The translations under genes and the position numbers were made by a program. From an uncultured Ruminococcus sp. (GTDB taxonomy: Bacteria; Bacillota; Clostridia; Oscillospirales; Acutalibacteraceae), in contig CADBSZ010000069.1 of the NCBI GenBank assembly GCA_902797525.1, forward strand, positions 1-16,778: DNA of 16,778 bases, read 5' to 3'. The notes beneath the pieces are model-generated. The model ran no database searches. It saw nothing but the letters and a program-made list of their open reading frames with translations, and had not been told where the DNA came from. Every line of letters begins with the position of its first letter. Positions within the stretch are counted from its first letter, which is position 1. Below are positions 6,945 through 14,381 of this stretch, piece after piece.

Positions 6945-8348
6945 TTATGCCACGAAGAACTCGTAAAAGGCACGGTATGCCATATAAACGTCGGTTTTGG
7001 AAACAATTTCAAACGGCGCGTGCATGCTAAGCACAGGCACGCCGAGGTCGATTACGTCAACGTTCATGTTGGCGACATACTTGGCGATGGTTCCGCCGCC
7101 GCCGAGGTCTACCCTGCCCAGCTCGCCGATTTGCCACTGGATGTTGTTCTTCTCGAGCAGGCTGCGGACAGCGCCCATGTATTCCGCGGACGCGTCGGAG
7201 GTGTCATACTTGCCGCCGTGTCCGGTGTATTTGGAAATCACCACGCCGCCGTTAATATAGCAGCTGTTCTTTGCCTCAAACGCGGAAGCGTAGGTGGGAT
7301 CGAACGCGGCGTTGACGTCGGCAGACAGGCAGGTGCTCTTGGACATGGCATGATAGCCTTCTACACCGTCCTGCTTGGCGAGATCATAAATAAAATAGCG
7401 CAGGAAATCGCTCTGCATACCGGTGTTGCCGTCGCTGCCGATTTCCTCCTTGTCGGTGAGATAAGTGATGCAGGTGCTGTCCACATCATTCGCGTCGAGC
7501 GCCGCCATCAGCGCGGGATATGCGCAGACCTTGTCATCGTGGCCGTAACCGCCGATCATGCTGCGGTCAAAGCCGATGTCCTTCGCCTTAAAGGAAGGCA
7601 CCAGACACAGCTCGGCGGACAGAAAATCGCCTTCGGTGATGCCGTACTTTTCGTTGAGAATGGACATAACGTTGAGCTTGACCAAATCCTTGTCGTCCTC
7701 TGCCTCGGCATAGGGACGTGAGCCGACGAGCACATTCAAATCCTCGCCCGTAAACGCCTTTGACATGGGCTTTGTCACCTGCTCCTGCGCCAAATGCGGC
7801 AGCAGGTCAGTGACACAGAAGCAGCTTTCGTCCGCTTCGTCGCCCCATTTGACGTTGACGCGCGTGCCGTCGAGCTTGACGATAACGCCGTGCAGCGTCA
7901 GCGGAATTGCCGTCCACTGGTACTTTTTCATACCGCCGTAATAGTGGGTTTTAAACAGCGCGAGGTTGTTCGCCTCATAAAGCGGATTGGGCTTGAGGTC
8001 AATGCGCGGAGAATCGATGTGAGCAATCGCCAGACGCGCGCCGTTTTTGACGCCGTTTTTACCGATTACAGCCAGCGCAATCGCCTTGTCGCGGTTGACA
8101 AGATACACCTTGTCGCCGGGCTGATAGGTCGCGCCGGGATCATAGGCGGTAAAGCCTGCCGCCTTTGCTGCCTCAAGCGAATAGGCAACTGCCTCGCGCT
8201 CAACGGGAGAAGCGTTTAAAAAGGTTTTGTAGCCCTCGCAAAACGCGTCCGCCTTTTCGATTTCCTCAACGGTAAGCGCCTTTGCTTCTTTTGGCTCGTG
8301 CATCAGTTTTTCGCGCAGAAGCGCGGTCTTGGTTTTTTCTTCTGACAT
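6945..8348 (-). CDS. M18 family aminopeptidase
   Basis: This is a cytosolic zinc aminopeptidase of the aspartyl/M18 family (DNPEP/ApeB type), which trims N-terminal residues from peptides. At 467 residues it matches the family. Metal ligands are recognisable: His110 in AHIDSPR, the Asp pair 271-272 in YGHDDK, the catalytic Glu pair 301-302 in DKEEIGSDG, Asp344 in LSADV and His443 in SMHAPFE. No signal peptide is present. The ATG is preceded by AAAGGAA at suitable spacing. It lies 66 nt downstream of the transglycosylase gene with no terminator between, so it may be the last gene of the prfA run, although an unseen promoter in the gap is possible. Confidence 0.93.
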   Translation of the reverse strand: MSEEKTKTALLREKLMHEPKEAKALTVEEIEKADAFCEGYKTFLNASPVEREAVAYSLEAAKAAGFTAYDPGATYQPGDKVYLVNRDKAIALAVIGKNGVKNGARLAIAHIDSPRIDLKPNPLYEANNLALFKTHYYGGMKKYQWTAIPLTLHGVIVKLDGTRVNVKWGDEADESCFCVTDLLPHLAQEQVTKPMSKAFTGEDLNVLVGSRPYAEAEDDKDLVKLNVMSILNEKYGITEGDFLSAELCLVPSFKAKDIGFDRSMIGGYGHDDKVCAYPALMAALDANDVDSTCITYLTDKEEIGSDGNTGMQSDFLRYFIYDLAKQDGVEGYHAMSKSTCLSADVNAAFDPTYASAFEAKNSCYINGGVVISKYTGHGGKYDTSDASAEYMGAVRSLLEKNNIQWQIGELGRVDLGGGGTIAKYVANMNVDVIDLGVPVLSMHAPFEIVSKTDVYMAYRAFYEFFVA

Positions 8349-8414
8349 GTTGTACTTCCTTTCTTATATTCGATGTATATCCGTCATTCAGCATGTTCCG
8401 TTACTGCTATTATG

Positions 8415-9038
8415 TTACGAATAATACAATTTAATATACATATTCTTTGCGTCCTCCACACGCTGAACGTAATTGCGTGTTTCGTCGTAGGGGATGTTTT
8501 CGACAATCAGGGTTTTGCCGTCGGGGCTGATGTTGGGATCGCTCAGCCATGCTTCCACGTTGCCGGGACCGGCGTTATAGGCAGCAACGGCACATTGTTC
8601 GTCTCCGAAGGTGTCGAGATGGTGACGAAGGATGTTGCAGCCGAAGTCAATGTTTACTGCCGGATCAAAAATATCGTCGAAGGTGTATTTGCCCTGCTCG
8701 TCGCGCAGAAGCATGTAGTGCTCAAAGGTATCGTTGGTAATCTGCATCAGGCCGTATGCGCCGGCGCCGGAGCCTGCCGATGCGTCAAAGCCGCTTTCGG
8801 TGCGGATAACGGCGTACACCAGCGCAGGGTTGAGGTTATATTTGAGCGCCGAAGCATTGACATAATCACTGTAGCTGCGCGGATAGGACGCGTTTTGCAC
8901 CTTTTCGCGCGTGTCCTCATGACAGCGCGCCGTGATAAAGAGAACCGCTGCAATCAGCAGCGCCGCCGCAACAATGATAAAAATCGCACTGCCGCTGCTG
9001 CTCTTCTTTTTTCCCGAATGCGCATGACGGGTTGCCAT
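8415..9038 (-). CDS. Membrane-anchored lytic transglycosylase (SLT domain)
   Basis: This is a cell-wall enzyme that cleaves peptidoglycan glycan strands to leave 1,6-anhydro-muramic ends. A basic N-terminus is followed by one transmembrane segment (about residues 17-37), then the catalytic domain outside the membrane. The family 1 signatures are present: catalytic Glu81 in RTESGFD, GLMQI at 96-100 and AAYNAGPG at 152-159. The protein is 207 residues, short, with little besides the SLT fold. The start has AGGGGTGA upstream, embedded in the last codons of coaE, and the genes are 4 nt apart, which suggests translational coupling. Confidence 0.92.
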   Translation of the reverse strand: MATRHAHSGKKKSSSGSAIFIIVAAALLIAAVLFITARCHEDTREKVQNASYPRSYSDYVNASALKYNLNPALVYAVIRTESGFDASAGSGAGAYGLMQITNDTFEHYMLLRDEQGKYTFDDIFDPAVNIDFGCNILRHHLDTFGDEQCAVAAYNAGPGNVEAWLSDPNISPDGKTLIVENIPYDETRNYVQRVEDAKNMYIKLYYS

Positions 9039-9042
9039 AACT

Positions 9043-9636
9043 TCACCCCTTTACTGCCTGTTGATAAACGGCGCGTGCTGTTGCTTTCAGCGCTTGTTCG
9101 CTGCCGTTGTTTTCAATAAAAAAGTCGGAATGTTCGCGAAAAAACGCTTCGCTGAGCTGCGCGCTCATGCGCTGCTTTGCCTGTTCCGCGGTGATGGAAT
9201 CACGCGAAAGAATCCGGCCGAGACGCACCTCGTCATCGGCCAGCACCGCAATCACGCAGTCGCAGATGACATCCGCGCCCGCCTCAAACAGCTGGGGCGC
9301 GTCAAACACCACAACTCCCTCTGCCCCTCTCAGCAGTTCAAACAGCCGCGCCGTAACGAACGGATGCACCAATTTGCCGAGCAGGGCAGTGTTATCCGCT
9401 GAGGAAAACGCACGCGCCGCAAGCGTTTGGCGGTTAAGCGTGCCGTTTGAAAACAAGATATCCGCACCGAACTGTGCCGCCAGCGTTTTCAAACACGGCG
9501 AACCGGCCGTGTAAAGCTGCGCGACAATAGCGTCGGCATCAATGACTGTCGCGCCGCATTCGGCGAACACGGCGGACACGGTGCTTTTGCCCGCGCCGCT
9601 CTGCCCTGTCAGTCCGATGAGCTTATATCGCTTCAA
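9043..9636 (-). CDS. coaE: Dephospho-CoA kinase
   Basis: It phosphorylates the ribose 3'-OH of dephospho-CoA in the last step of coenzyme A synthesis. The P-loop GQSGAGKST is at residues 11-19 of the 197-residue reading, followed by the DAD motif (33-35) and the FDAPQLFE segment, a variant of the usual PLLFE. No ATG is available at the 5' end. Two in-frame TTG codons compete, at 9640-9642 and 9634-9636. The second lies about 6 nt after AGGTGA, whereas the first directly abuts it, so I chose TTG at 9636. The gene starts inside the end of tsaC. Function is firm; the exact start is moderate. Confidence 0.9.
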   Translation of the reverse strand: MKRYKLIGLTGQSGAGKSTVSAVFAECGATVIDADAIVAQLYTAGSPCLKTLAAQFGADILFSNGTLNRQTLAARAFSSADNTALLGKLVHPFVTARLFELLRGAEGVVVFDAPQLFEAGADVICDCVIAVLADDEVRLGRILSRDSITAEQAKQRMSAQLSEAFFREHSDFFIENNGSEQALKATARAVYQQAVKG

Positions 9637-10651
9637 GGTCAATCACCTCAAATCCCGCCGCACGAATCAGGCGGTTGTAAACGGCAAGTCCCACTCCCTC
9701 AATGGAGGGCAAACGGGAATAGACCGTATGAATGGTATGGTTTTCATCAATGCGCCGCAGGCAGTCAAACAAATGGTGCGCGTGCGTAAGATAGTCGCCG
9801 CGCTTGCCGAGCGAGAGGGTTTTAACCTTTAATAAGAGCAAATCCTCGTCGCAGCAAAGGGCGCACACATCCTCGCCGGCGTGGGCGTTGACATAGCGAA
9901 TATACGCGTCGTCGCTGCCCTTGAGCAGCAACACGTTTGCTTTCGGCGCGTAGTGCTTGTATTTCATTCCGGGACTGGCGGCAACTGCGCCGTCAGCGAG
10001 CTTATGAAGCACCGCGTCGTCCACCTCGACCTCGCCGAGTACGGCGCGGAGCTGTTCAACGGTAATGCCGCCGGGACGGAGCACACGCGGAACATCGGTG
10101 GCCAGCGTAATAACCGTGCTCTCTACACCAACCGCACTGGCGCTGCCGTCAATCACCGCGTCAATTTTGCCCTTCATGTCGTTGAGAACATGCTGTGCGG
10201 TGGTGGGGCTGGGCGAACCTGACAAATTCGCCGACGGAGCGGCGAGCGGTGTGTTTGCGGCGCGGATAACCGCCTGCGCCGTCGGATGCGACGGAAAGCG
10301 GACGGCAACCGTGTCGAGCCCGGCGGAAACCTCGTGCGGAATCACGTCGGTGCGCTTCATAATGATGGTGAGCGGTCCCGGCCAAAAGGCGTGGGCAAGC
10401 TGTTTGGCGGCTTCGGGAATTTCACGCACCAGATGAAAGCGCTCGATGTCCTCAAACGCCGCGACGTGGACAATCAGGGGATTATCCATCGGTCTGCCCT
10501 TTGCCCTAAAGATTTTGGCGACCGCTTCGCCGTTGAGCGCGTCCGCAGCCAAGCCGTAGACCGTTTCGGTGGGAATGCCCACCACGCCGCCGTTTTTTAA
10601 AATTTCAGCGGCAACGTCGATTTGTGTATTATTTAAAACCAATGTGTTCAT
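9623..10651 (-). CDS. tsaC: Threonylcarbamoyl-AMP synthase (Sua5 type)
   Basis: It makes L-threonylcarbamoyl-AMP from threonine, bicarbonate and ATP for the t6A37 modification of ANN-decoding tRNAs. The YrdC domain shows PTETVYGL (27-34), KGRP (51-54), NPL (57-59) and the SANLSG motif (140-145). The linker motif SPGMKYKHYAP (226-236) and the C-terminal Sua5 domain are present, so at 342 residues it is the long Sua5 form rather than short TsaC. The ATG overlaps the prfA stop in a TAATG junction, and the 3' end overlaps coaE. Both overlaps point to one tightly coupled operon. Confidence 0.94.
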   Translation of the reverse strand: MNTLVLNNTQIDVAAEILKNGGVVGIPTETVYGLAADALNGEAVAKIFRAKGRPMDNPLIVHVAAFEDIERFHLVREIPEAAKQLAHAFWPGPLTIIMKRTDVIPHEVSAGLDTVAVRFPSHPTAQAVIRAANTPLAAPSANLSGSPSPTTAQHVLNDMKGKIDAVIDGSASAVGVESTVITLATDVPRVLRPGGITVEQLRAVLGEVEVDDAVLHKLADGAVAASPGMKYKHYAPKANVLLLKGSDDAYIRYVNAHAGEDVCALCCDEDLLLLKVKTLSLGKRGDYLTHAHHLFDCLRRIDENHTIHTVYSRLPSIEGVGLAVYNRLIRAAGFEVIDLEAI

Positions 10652-11727
10652 TAATTTTGTTCCATGCTCTCTTTGAGTTTTTCGGCACGATCGGCGGTGA
10701 CAAGCGCGTCGATGACCTCGTCGAGGTTGCCGTTTAGAATATCCTCGAGTTTATAGAGGGTCAAGCCTATGCGGTGGTCGGTGAGCCTGCCCTGCGGATA
10801 GTTGTAGGTGCGGATACGCTCACTGCGGTCACCCGTACCGACCTGTGATTTTCTGTCGGCGGCAATTTCGCTCGCCTGTGCGTCCTGCTTTTCCTTGAGC
10901 AGACGGCTTTTCAGCACCTTGAGCGCCTTGTCCTTATTCTTATACTGGCTGCGCTCGTCCTGACATTCCACCACAGTGCCTGTGGGAAGATGTGTAATGC
11001 GGATGGCGGAGCTTGTTTTGTTGATGTGCTGACCGCCTGCGCCGCTGGAACGGAAGGTGTCGATTTTTAAATCGGCAGGATTGATTTCCAGCTCAACGTC
11101 ATCGGCTTCGGGCAAAACCGCCACCGTGGTGGTAGAGGTATGCACCCTGCCCTGGCTTTCGGTTTCGGGCACGCGCTGTACGCGGTGAACGCCGCTTTCG
11201 TATTTAAAGCGGGAATACGCGCCCTCGCCGTTAATCATAAAGGAGATTTCCTTGTAGCCGCCCAGCTCGGTTTCATTGGTGTTGATGATTTCAATTTTAT
11301 AGCCGCGCTTTTCGGCGTACATGGAGTACATGCGGAACAGCACTGCCGAAAACAGCGCGCTTTCCTCGCCGCCGGCGCCGCCGCGGATTTCGACGATTAC
11401 GTTGCGCTCATCGTTGGGATCCTTGGGGAGAAGCAAAATTTTCAGCTGTTCGCTGAGCGTTTCAATTTGCTCCTTTGCCTCCTCCAGCTCCATCTGGGCG
11501 AGTTCTTTTAATTCCGTATCAGAATTATCATTGAGAATTTCCAGGCTGTCCTGCTCGCTTTGCAGCGCGTTTTTATAGTCGCGGTAAGTCAAAACGATTT
11601 CCTCAATCGATTTGATTTCCTTCATTACCTTTTGGTATTCGTCGGGATTCGCCGCCACGTCAGGCTCATAAAGCCGACGGTTCAGCTCAGAATAGCGTTT
11701 ATCAAAAATTTCGATTCTTTCAAACAT
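10651..11727 (-). CDS. prfA: Peptide chain release factor 1
   Basis: It recognises UAA and UAG in the ribosomal A site and triggers peptidyl-tRNA hydrolysis. It is 358 residues, normal for RF1. The codon-reading tripeptide is PET at 187-189, the usual Gram-positive PxT form, and the catalytic GGQ is at 231-233 in [15 protein letters not shown]. The ATG has GGAGA 5 nt upstream. The gene follows a DUF951 gene by 27 nt and is followed directly by tsaC. No prmC (the GGQ methyltransferase) is adjacent, although in many Firmicutes it sits next to prfA. Confidence 0.97.
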   Translation of the reverse strand: MFERIEIFDKRYSELNRRLYEPDVAANPDEYQKVMKEIKSIEEIVLTYRDYKNALQSEQDSLEILNDNSDTELKELAQMELEEAKEQIETLSEQLKILLLPKDPNDERNVIVEIRGGAGGEESALFSAVLFRMYSMYAEKRGYKIEIINTNETELGGYKEISFMINGEGAYSRFKYESGVHRVQRVPETESQGRVHTSTTTVAVLPEADDVELEINPADLKIDTFRSSGAGGQHINKTSSAIRITHLPTGTVVECQDERSQYKNKDKALKVLKSRLLKEKQDAQASEIAADRKSQVGTGDRSERIRTYNYPQGRLTDHRIGLTLYKLEDILNGNLDEVIDALVTADRAEKLKESMEQN

Positions 11728-11754
11728 AACAATCTCCGTAAACTGTTGATGGTA

Positions 11755-11928
11755 TTAAAGCACCTTTTTTACGCCCTTTTCGGCTTTGGCGCGCGCAAGC
11801 ATGACTTCGCGGCCGCAGCCCTCGCATTTGAGCTTAAAATCCATGCCGACGCGCAGCACGGAAAAGACCTTTCCGCCGCAGGGGTGCTGTTTTTTCATTT
11901 CAACCCTGTCGCCCACACGGATGTCCAT
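11755..11928 (-). CDS. DUF951 small protein with Cys motifs
   Basis: This is a 57-residue protein of the DUF951 family (YyzM-like). It begins MDIRVGDRVEMKKQHPCGGK and has Cys17 preceded by His15, then a CxxC pair at 35 and 38 in KCEGCGREVML, a pattern that could bind zinc. The family is widespread in Firmicutes and its molecular role is unknown to me. GGGAG lies 7 nt before the ATG, and a clear promoter lies 30 nt further up. It is the first gene of the run leading into prfA. Confidence 0.88.
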   Translation of the reverse strand: MDIRVGDRVEMKKQHPCGGKVFSVLRVGMDFKLKCEGCGREVMLARAKAEKGVKKVL

Positions 11929-11957
11929 GCTATCACTCCCATAATGATTCAGGGTAT

Positions 11958-11986
11958 ATTATACTACAAACTTTAGGCTTATGCAA
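11958..11986 (-). promoter_or_regulatory. Promoter of the DUF951-prfA operon
   Basis: On the minus strand: -35 TTGCAT (11981-11986), a 17-nt spacer and a perfect -10 TATAAT (11958-11963). The predicted start near 11951 gives a leader of about 23 nt. The site lies in the 70-nt gap after the LysR stop codon. Confidence 0.65.
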
Positions 11987-11998
11987 GAGGGTGATATG

Positions 11999-12910
11999 CT
12001 ATAATCCATAGCCGCTGTCGTCGCCGGCAGCGTATTTGCGCACGGTGTCAATAAAATGCTTGGCAACCGGATTGGAAATCGACTTTGACCACGCCATTAC
12101 ATAAGCAACGCCTGTTTCGGCGTCCTCTATCGGCAGCGATACGGTGCGCTCCTGCGCGCTGAATGAAGAGAGCGACTGCGGCACAATGCACACGCCCATT
12201 TCGGACAGCACGGCGGCATAGACGGACATCCAGTCGTCGTAGGTGCTCTCGATTTCGGGCGCAACATGGAAGGTGTGGAGTAAGTCCATGATTTCCATAT
12301 ACAAAATCGGCGCGGCGGATTCCGAGAGCAGCACCAGCTTTTCATCGGCAAGCTCGGACAAACCGACAGACTTTTTGCGCACCCATTTTCCGCTTTTGGC
12401 AGCGAGCACGGTCAACGGCTCGGTGTGCGTGACAAGGGTTTCAATCCCCGAGCTTTCGGGAACCATATCGCGCGGCATAAAACAAAAATCAAACTCGCCC
12501 CCGGTGATTGCCTGACTGCGGTCGGCGGCGTCAAGACGTTTAAAATCGACAGTGATTCCGGGATAGCTCGCCGTAAAATCAGCAAGACATTTTGACGGAA
12601 AGTCCATGGAGGTCACATCGCAGCCAATGGTGATTTTGCCTGTGCCGCCGCGCTGCATTTGTGAGATAACCTGCTTTGCCTTGCCGAGCGTGTTGACAAT
12701 TTCGATTGCGTACGGCAGCAGCGTTTTGCCCTCGTGCGTCATCACCACGTCGCGGTGCGAGCGCGTGAACAGCTGCACGCCAAACTCCTTTTCCAGCTCG
12801 CTGATGTAGCGGCTGACGGTTGACTGCGAAACAAAATTGCGCCGCGCCGCCTCGGAGAAGTTGAGCGTTTGCGCCACCGAGATAAAACAGTTGAGTTGAT
12901 TGATGTCCAT
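11999..12910 (-). CDS. LysR family transcriptional regulator
   Basis: This is a DNA-binding regulator of 303 residues, normal for the family. The winged helix-turn-helix is at about residues 4-62 (SEAARRNFVSQSTVSRYISELEKEFGVQLF), followed by a linker helix and a two-lobed effector domain from about residue 91 (GKITIGCDVTS). It is transcribed divergently from fabF, the classical LysR layout, so it probably controls fabF and the acyl-CoA synthetase in response to a small ligand. GAGGTGA precedes the ATG. Between the two starts lies a 14-bp palindrome, 31 nt upstream of its start codon. Effector and sign of control are unknown; no clear promoter for this gene itself was found. Confidence 0.93.
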   Translation of the reverse strand: MDINQLNCFISVAQTLNFSEAARRNFVSQSTVSRYISELEKEFGVQLFTRSHRDVVMTHEGKTLLPYAIEIVNTLGKAKQVISQMQRGGTGKITIGCDVTSMDFPSKCLADFTASYPGITVDFKRLDAADRSQAITGGEFDFCFMPRDMVPESSGIETLVTHTEPLTVLAAKSGKWVRKKSVGLSELADEKLVLLSESAAPILYMEIMDLLHTFHVAPEIESTYDDWMSVYAAVLSEMGVCIVPQSLSSFSAQERTVSLPIEDAETGVAYVMAWSKSISNPVAKHFIDTVRKYAAGDDSGYGL

Positions 12911-12941
12911 AAAGTCACCTCTTAAAGGTTATGCAGAAAAC

Positions 12942-12955
12942 GAATCAGTTGATTC
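12942..12955. promoter_or_regulatory. Palindromic candidate operator between lysR and fabF
   Basis: GAATCAGTTGATTC is a perfect 6+2+6 inverted repeat. With one mismatched pair, the symmetry extends two further bases on each side (12939-12958). It lies about 31 nt upstream of the fabF -35 box and 31 nt from the LysR start, a position typical of a LysR recognition site. It does not fit the simple T-N11-A rule exactly, so assignment to this regulator is inference. Confidence 0.5.
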
Positions 12956-12986
12956 ATTCTGTTAAATATTTGCATGATAAACCCTG

Positions 12987-13014
12987 TTGAAAAATCGGAA
13001 GAATCTGGTATAAT
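12987..13014 (+). promoter_or_regulatory. Extended -10 promoter of fabF
   Basis: -35 TTGAAA (12987-12992), a 16-nt spacer and -10 TATAAT (13009-13014) preceded by TGG, which makes an extended -10 element. The predicted start near 13021 leaves a leader of about 58 nt before the fabF ATG. Confidence 0.8.
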
Positions 13015-13078
13015 CTAAATATAGCATAACAATATGCAAAATGTAAATAGCTATTTTTATTTTGAGGAGTTTGCGAAA

Positions 13079-14308
13079 ATGAAAAAGATTGTTATCACCG
13101 GAATGGGCGCCGTTACTCCGGTGGGAATCGGCGTGGACGAATATTGGAAAAACATCACCGAGGGCAAATCGGGCATCGACACAATTAAGAGCTTTGACCC
13201 AAGCGAGCTTGCGGTGCAGTTTGCAGGAGAAATTAAGGATTTTAACCCCTCAGACTATCTGCCGAAGGATTTGGTGCGCAAAACCGACCCCTTTATGCAG
13301 TACGCCTATATTGCCGCCGAGGAAGCGATTAAGCAGAGCGGCATTACCATTGAGCCTGAGCGCACGGGTATTGTGATGGGCACAGCCATGGCAGGCGTGG
13401 CAACCACTGCCTTTACGCAGGACGCGCTGTCGGGCGCATCGCACAAAAAGGTCGGACCGCGTTTTATCCCGAAAATTTTGGGCAATATTGCCGCGGCGAA
13501 TATCGCTATCGACTATAACATTCAGGGACCGAGCTTTACGGTAAGCACCGCCTGCTCGTCGGGCGGCGACGCGATTAACATCGCCTGCACCTACATGAAA
13601 GCCGGCAAGGCAGATGTCATGCTGGCTGTCGGCGCGGAGAGCGTTTTGTGTCCGCTCGTCATTTATTCGCTTGCCAACGCAAAGGCGCTTTCGCGCAGAA
13701 ACGACGATCCCACCACCGCCAGCAGACCGTTTGACATTACGCGCGACGGCTTTGTTATCGGCGAGGGCGGCGGCGCTCTGGTGCTCGAAACCGAAGAACA
13801 CGCCAAGGCACGCGGCGCGAAGATTTACGGCGTTATCGCAGGCTGCGGCAACACCTGCGACGCGCACCATGTAACTGCGCCCCATCCCGAGGGCAGAGGC
13901 GCGATGGCGTGCATTCGTCAGGCGATTGCGGAAGCAGGCATTTCTCCGTCTGATATCGGCTACATCAACGCGCACGGCACCGCCACCCACAAGGGCGACT
14001 CGGTGGAAACCGCTGCGATTAAGGAAATTTTCGGCGAACACCTCCCCTATGTCAGCTCCACCAAGGGCGCGACCGGCCACATGATGGGCGCCGGCGGCAT
14101 TACCGAAACCATTGCCTGTGTGAAAGCGATTGAGACCGGCGTGATTCCGCCGACAATTAACCTTCACGAGATTGACCCCGAGTGCGCCGGCATTGACTTT
14201 GTTCCCAACGCTGCCAAGCACGCGAAGATTCGGTATGCGATGTCCAACGCCTTCGGCTTCGGCGGTCAGAATTCCAGCATTTTGATTGGAAAGCCGGACG
14301 CTGATTAA
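13079..14308 (+). CDS. fabF: Beta-ketoacyl-ACP synthase II
   Basis: It condenses malonyl-ACP with an acyl thioester in fatty acid chain elongation (KAS II type). It is 409 residues, the family's usual length. The catalytic triad is intact: Cys159 in STACSSGG, His299 in NAHGTATHKGD and His334 in STKGATGHMMGAGG, with Lys329 in place. The start MKKIVITGMG has GAGGAG 9 nt upstream; an in-frame ATG 15 codons earlier has no such site. It is the first gene after the strong promoter and is followed 73 nt later by an AMP-forming acyl-CoA synthetase, not by fab genes or an acyl carrier protein. It may be the cell's general FabF displaced from the fab cluster, or a specialised condensing enzyme. Confidence 0.94.
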   Translation: MKKIVITGMGAVTPVGIGVDEYWKNITEGKSGIDTIKSFDPSELAVQFAGEIKDFNPSDYLPKDLVRKTDPFMQYAYIAAEEAIKQSGITIEPERTGIVMGTAMAGVATTAFTQDALSGASHKKVGPRFIPKILGNIAAANIAIDYNIQGPSFTVSTACSSGGDAINIACTYMKAGKADVMLAVGAESVLCPLVIYSLANAKALSRRNDDPTTASRPFDITRDGFVIGEGGGALVLETEEHAKARGAKIYGVIAGCGNTCDAHHVTAPHPEGRGAMACIRQAIAEAGISPSDIGYINAHGTATHKGDSVETAAIKEIFGEHLPYVSSTKGATGHMMGAGGITETIACVKAIETGVIPPTINLHEIDPECAGIDFVPNAAKHAKIRYAMSNAFGFGGQNSSILIGKPDAD

Positions 14309-14381
14309 CCCCACGTCACATAATAGTTTTCGGGCGCACGCGACAGTGCTCCCCTACCACGATTTTGTATGGAGTGTTTCA

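Noticed and set aside
8349..8440. Separate promoter for the M18 aminopeptidase
   Set aside because: AT-rich with CATAAT and TATACA-like boxes, but none has a -35 box at acceptable spacing, so I did not list one.
13034..13078. 15-codon N-terminal extension of FabF
   Set aside because: The family starts at MKKIVITGMG, and GAGGAG lies inside the would-be extension at proper distance from the ATG at 13079.
13250..14314. 354-codon open frame opposite fabF
   Set aside because: Antisense shadow of an intact condensing enzyme; no motifs.
14286..14381. 32-codon N-terminal extension of the acyl-CoA synthetase
   Set aside because: It overlaps the end of fabF and has no family-like sequence; GGAG supports the ATG at 14382.
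14309..14381. Terminator or attenuator between fabF and the synthetase
   Set aside because: No stable stem with a T-tract is visible in the 73-nt gap, so the two genes were taken as one transcript.
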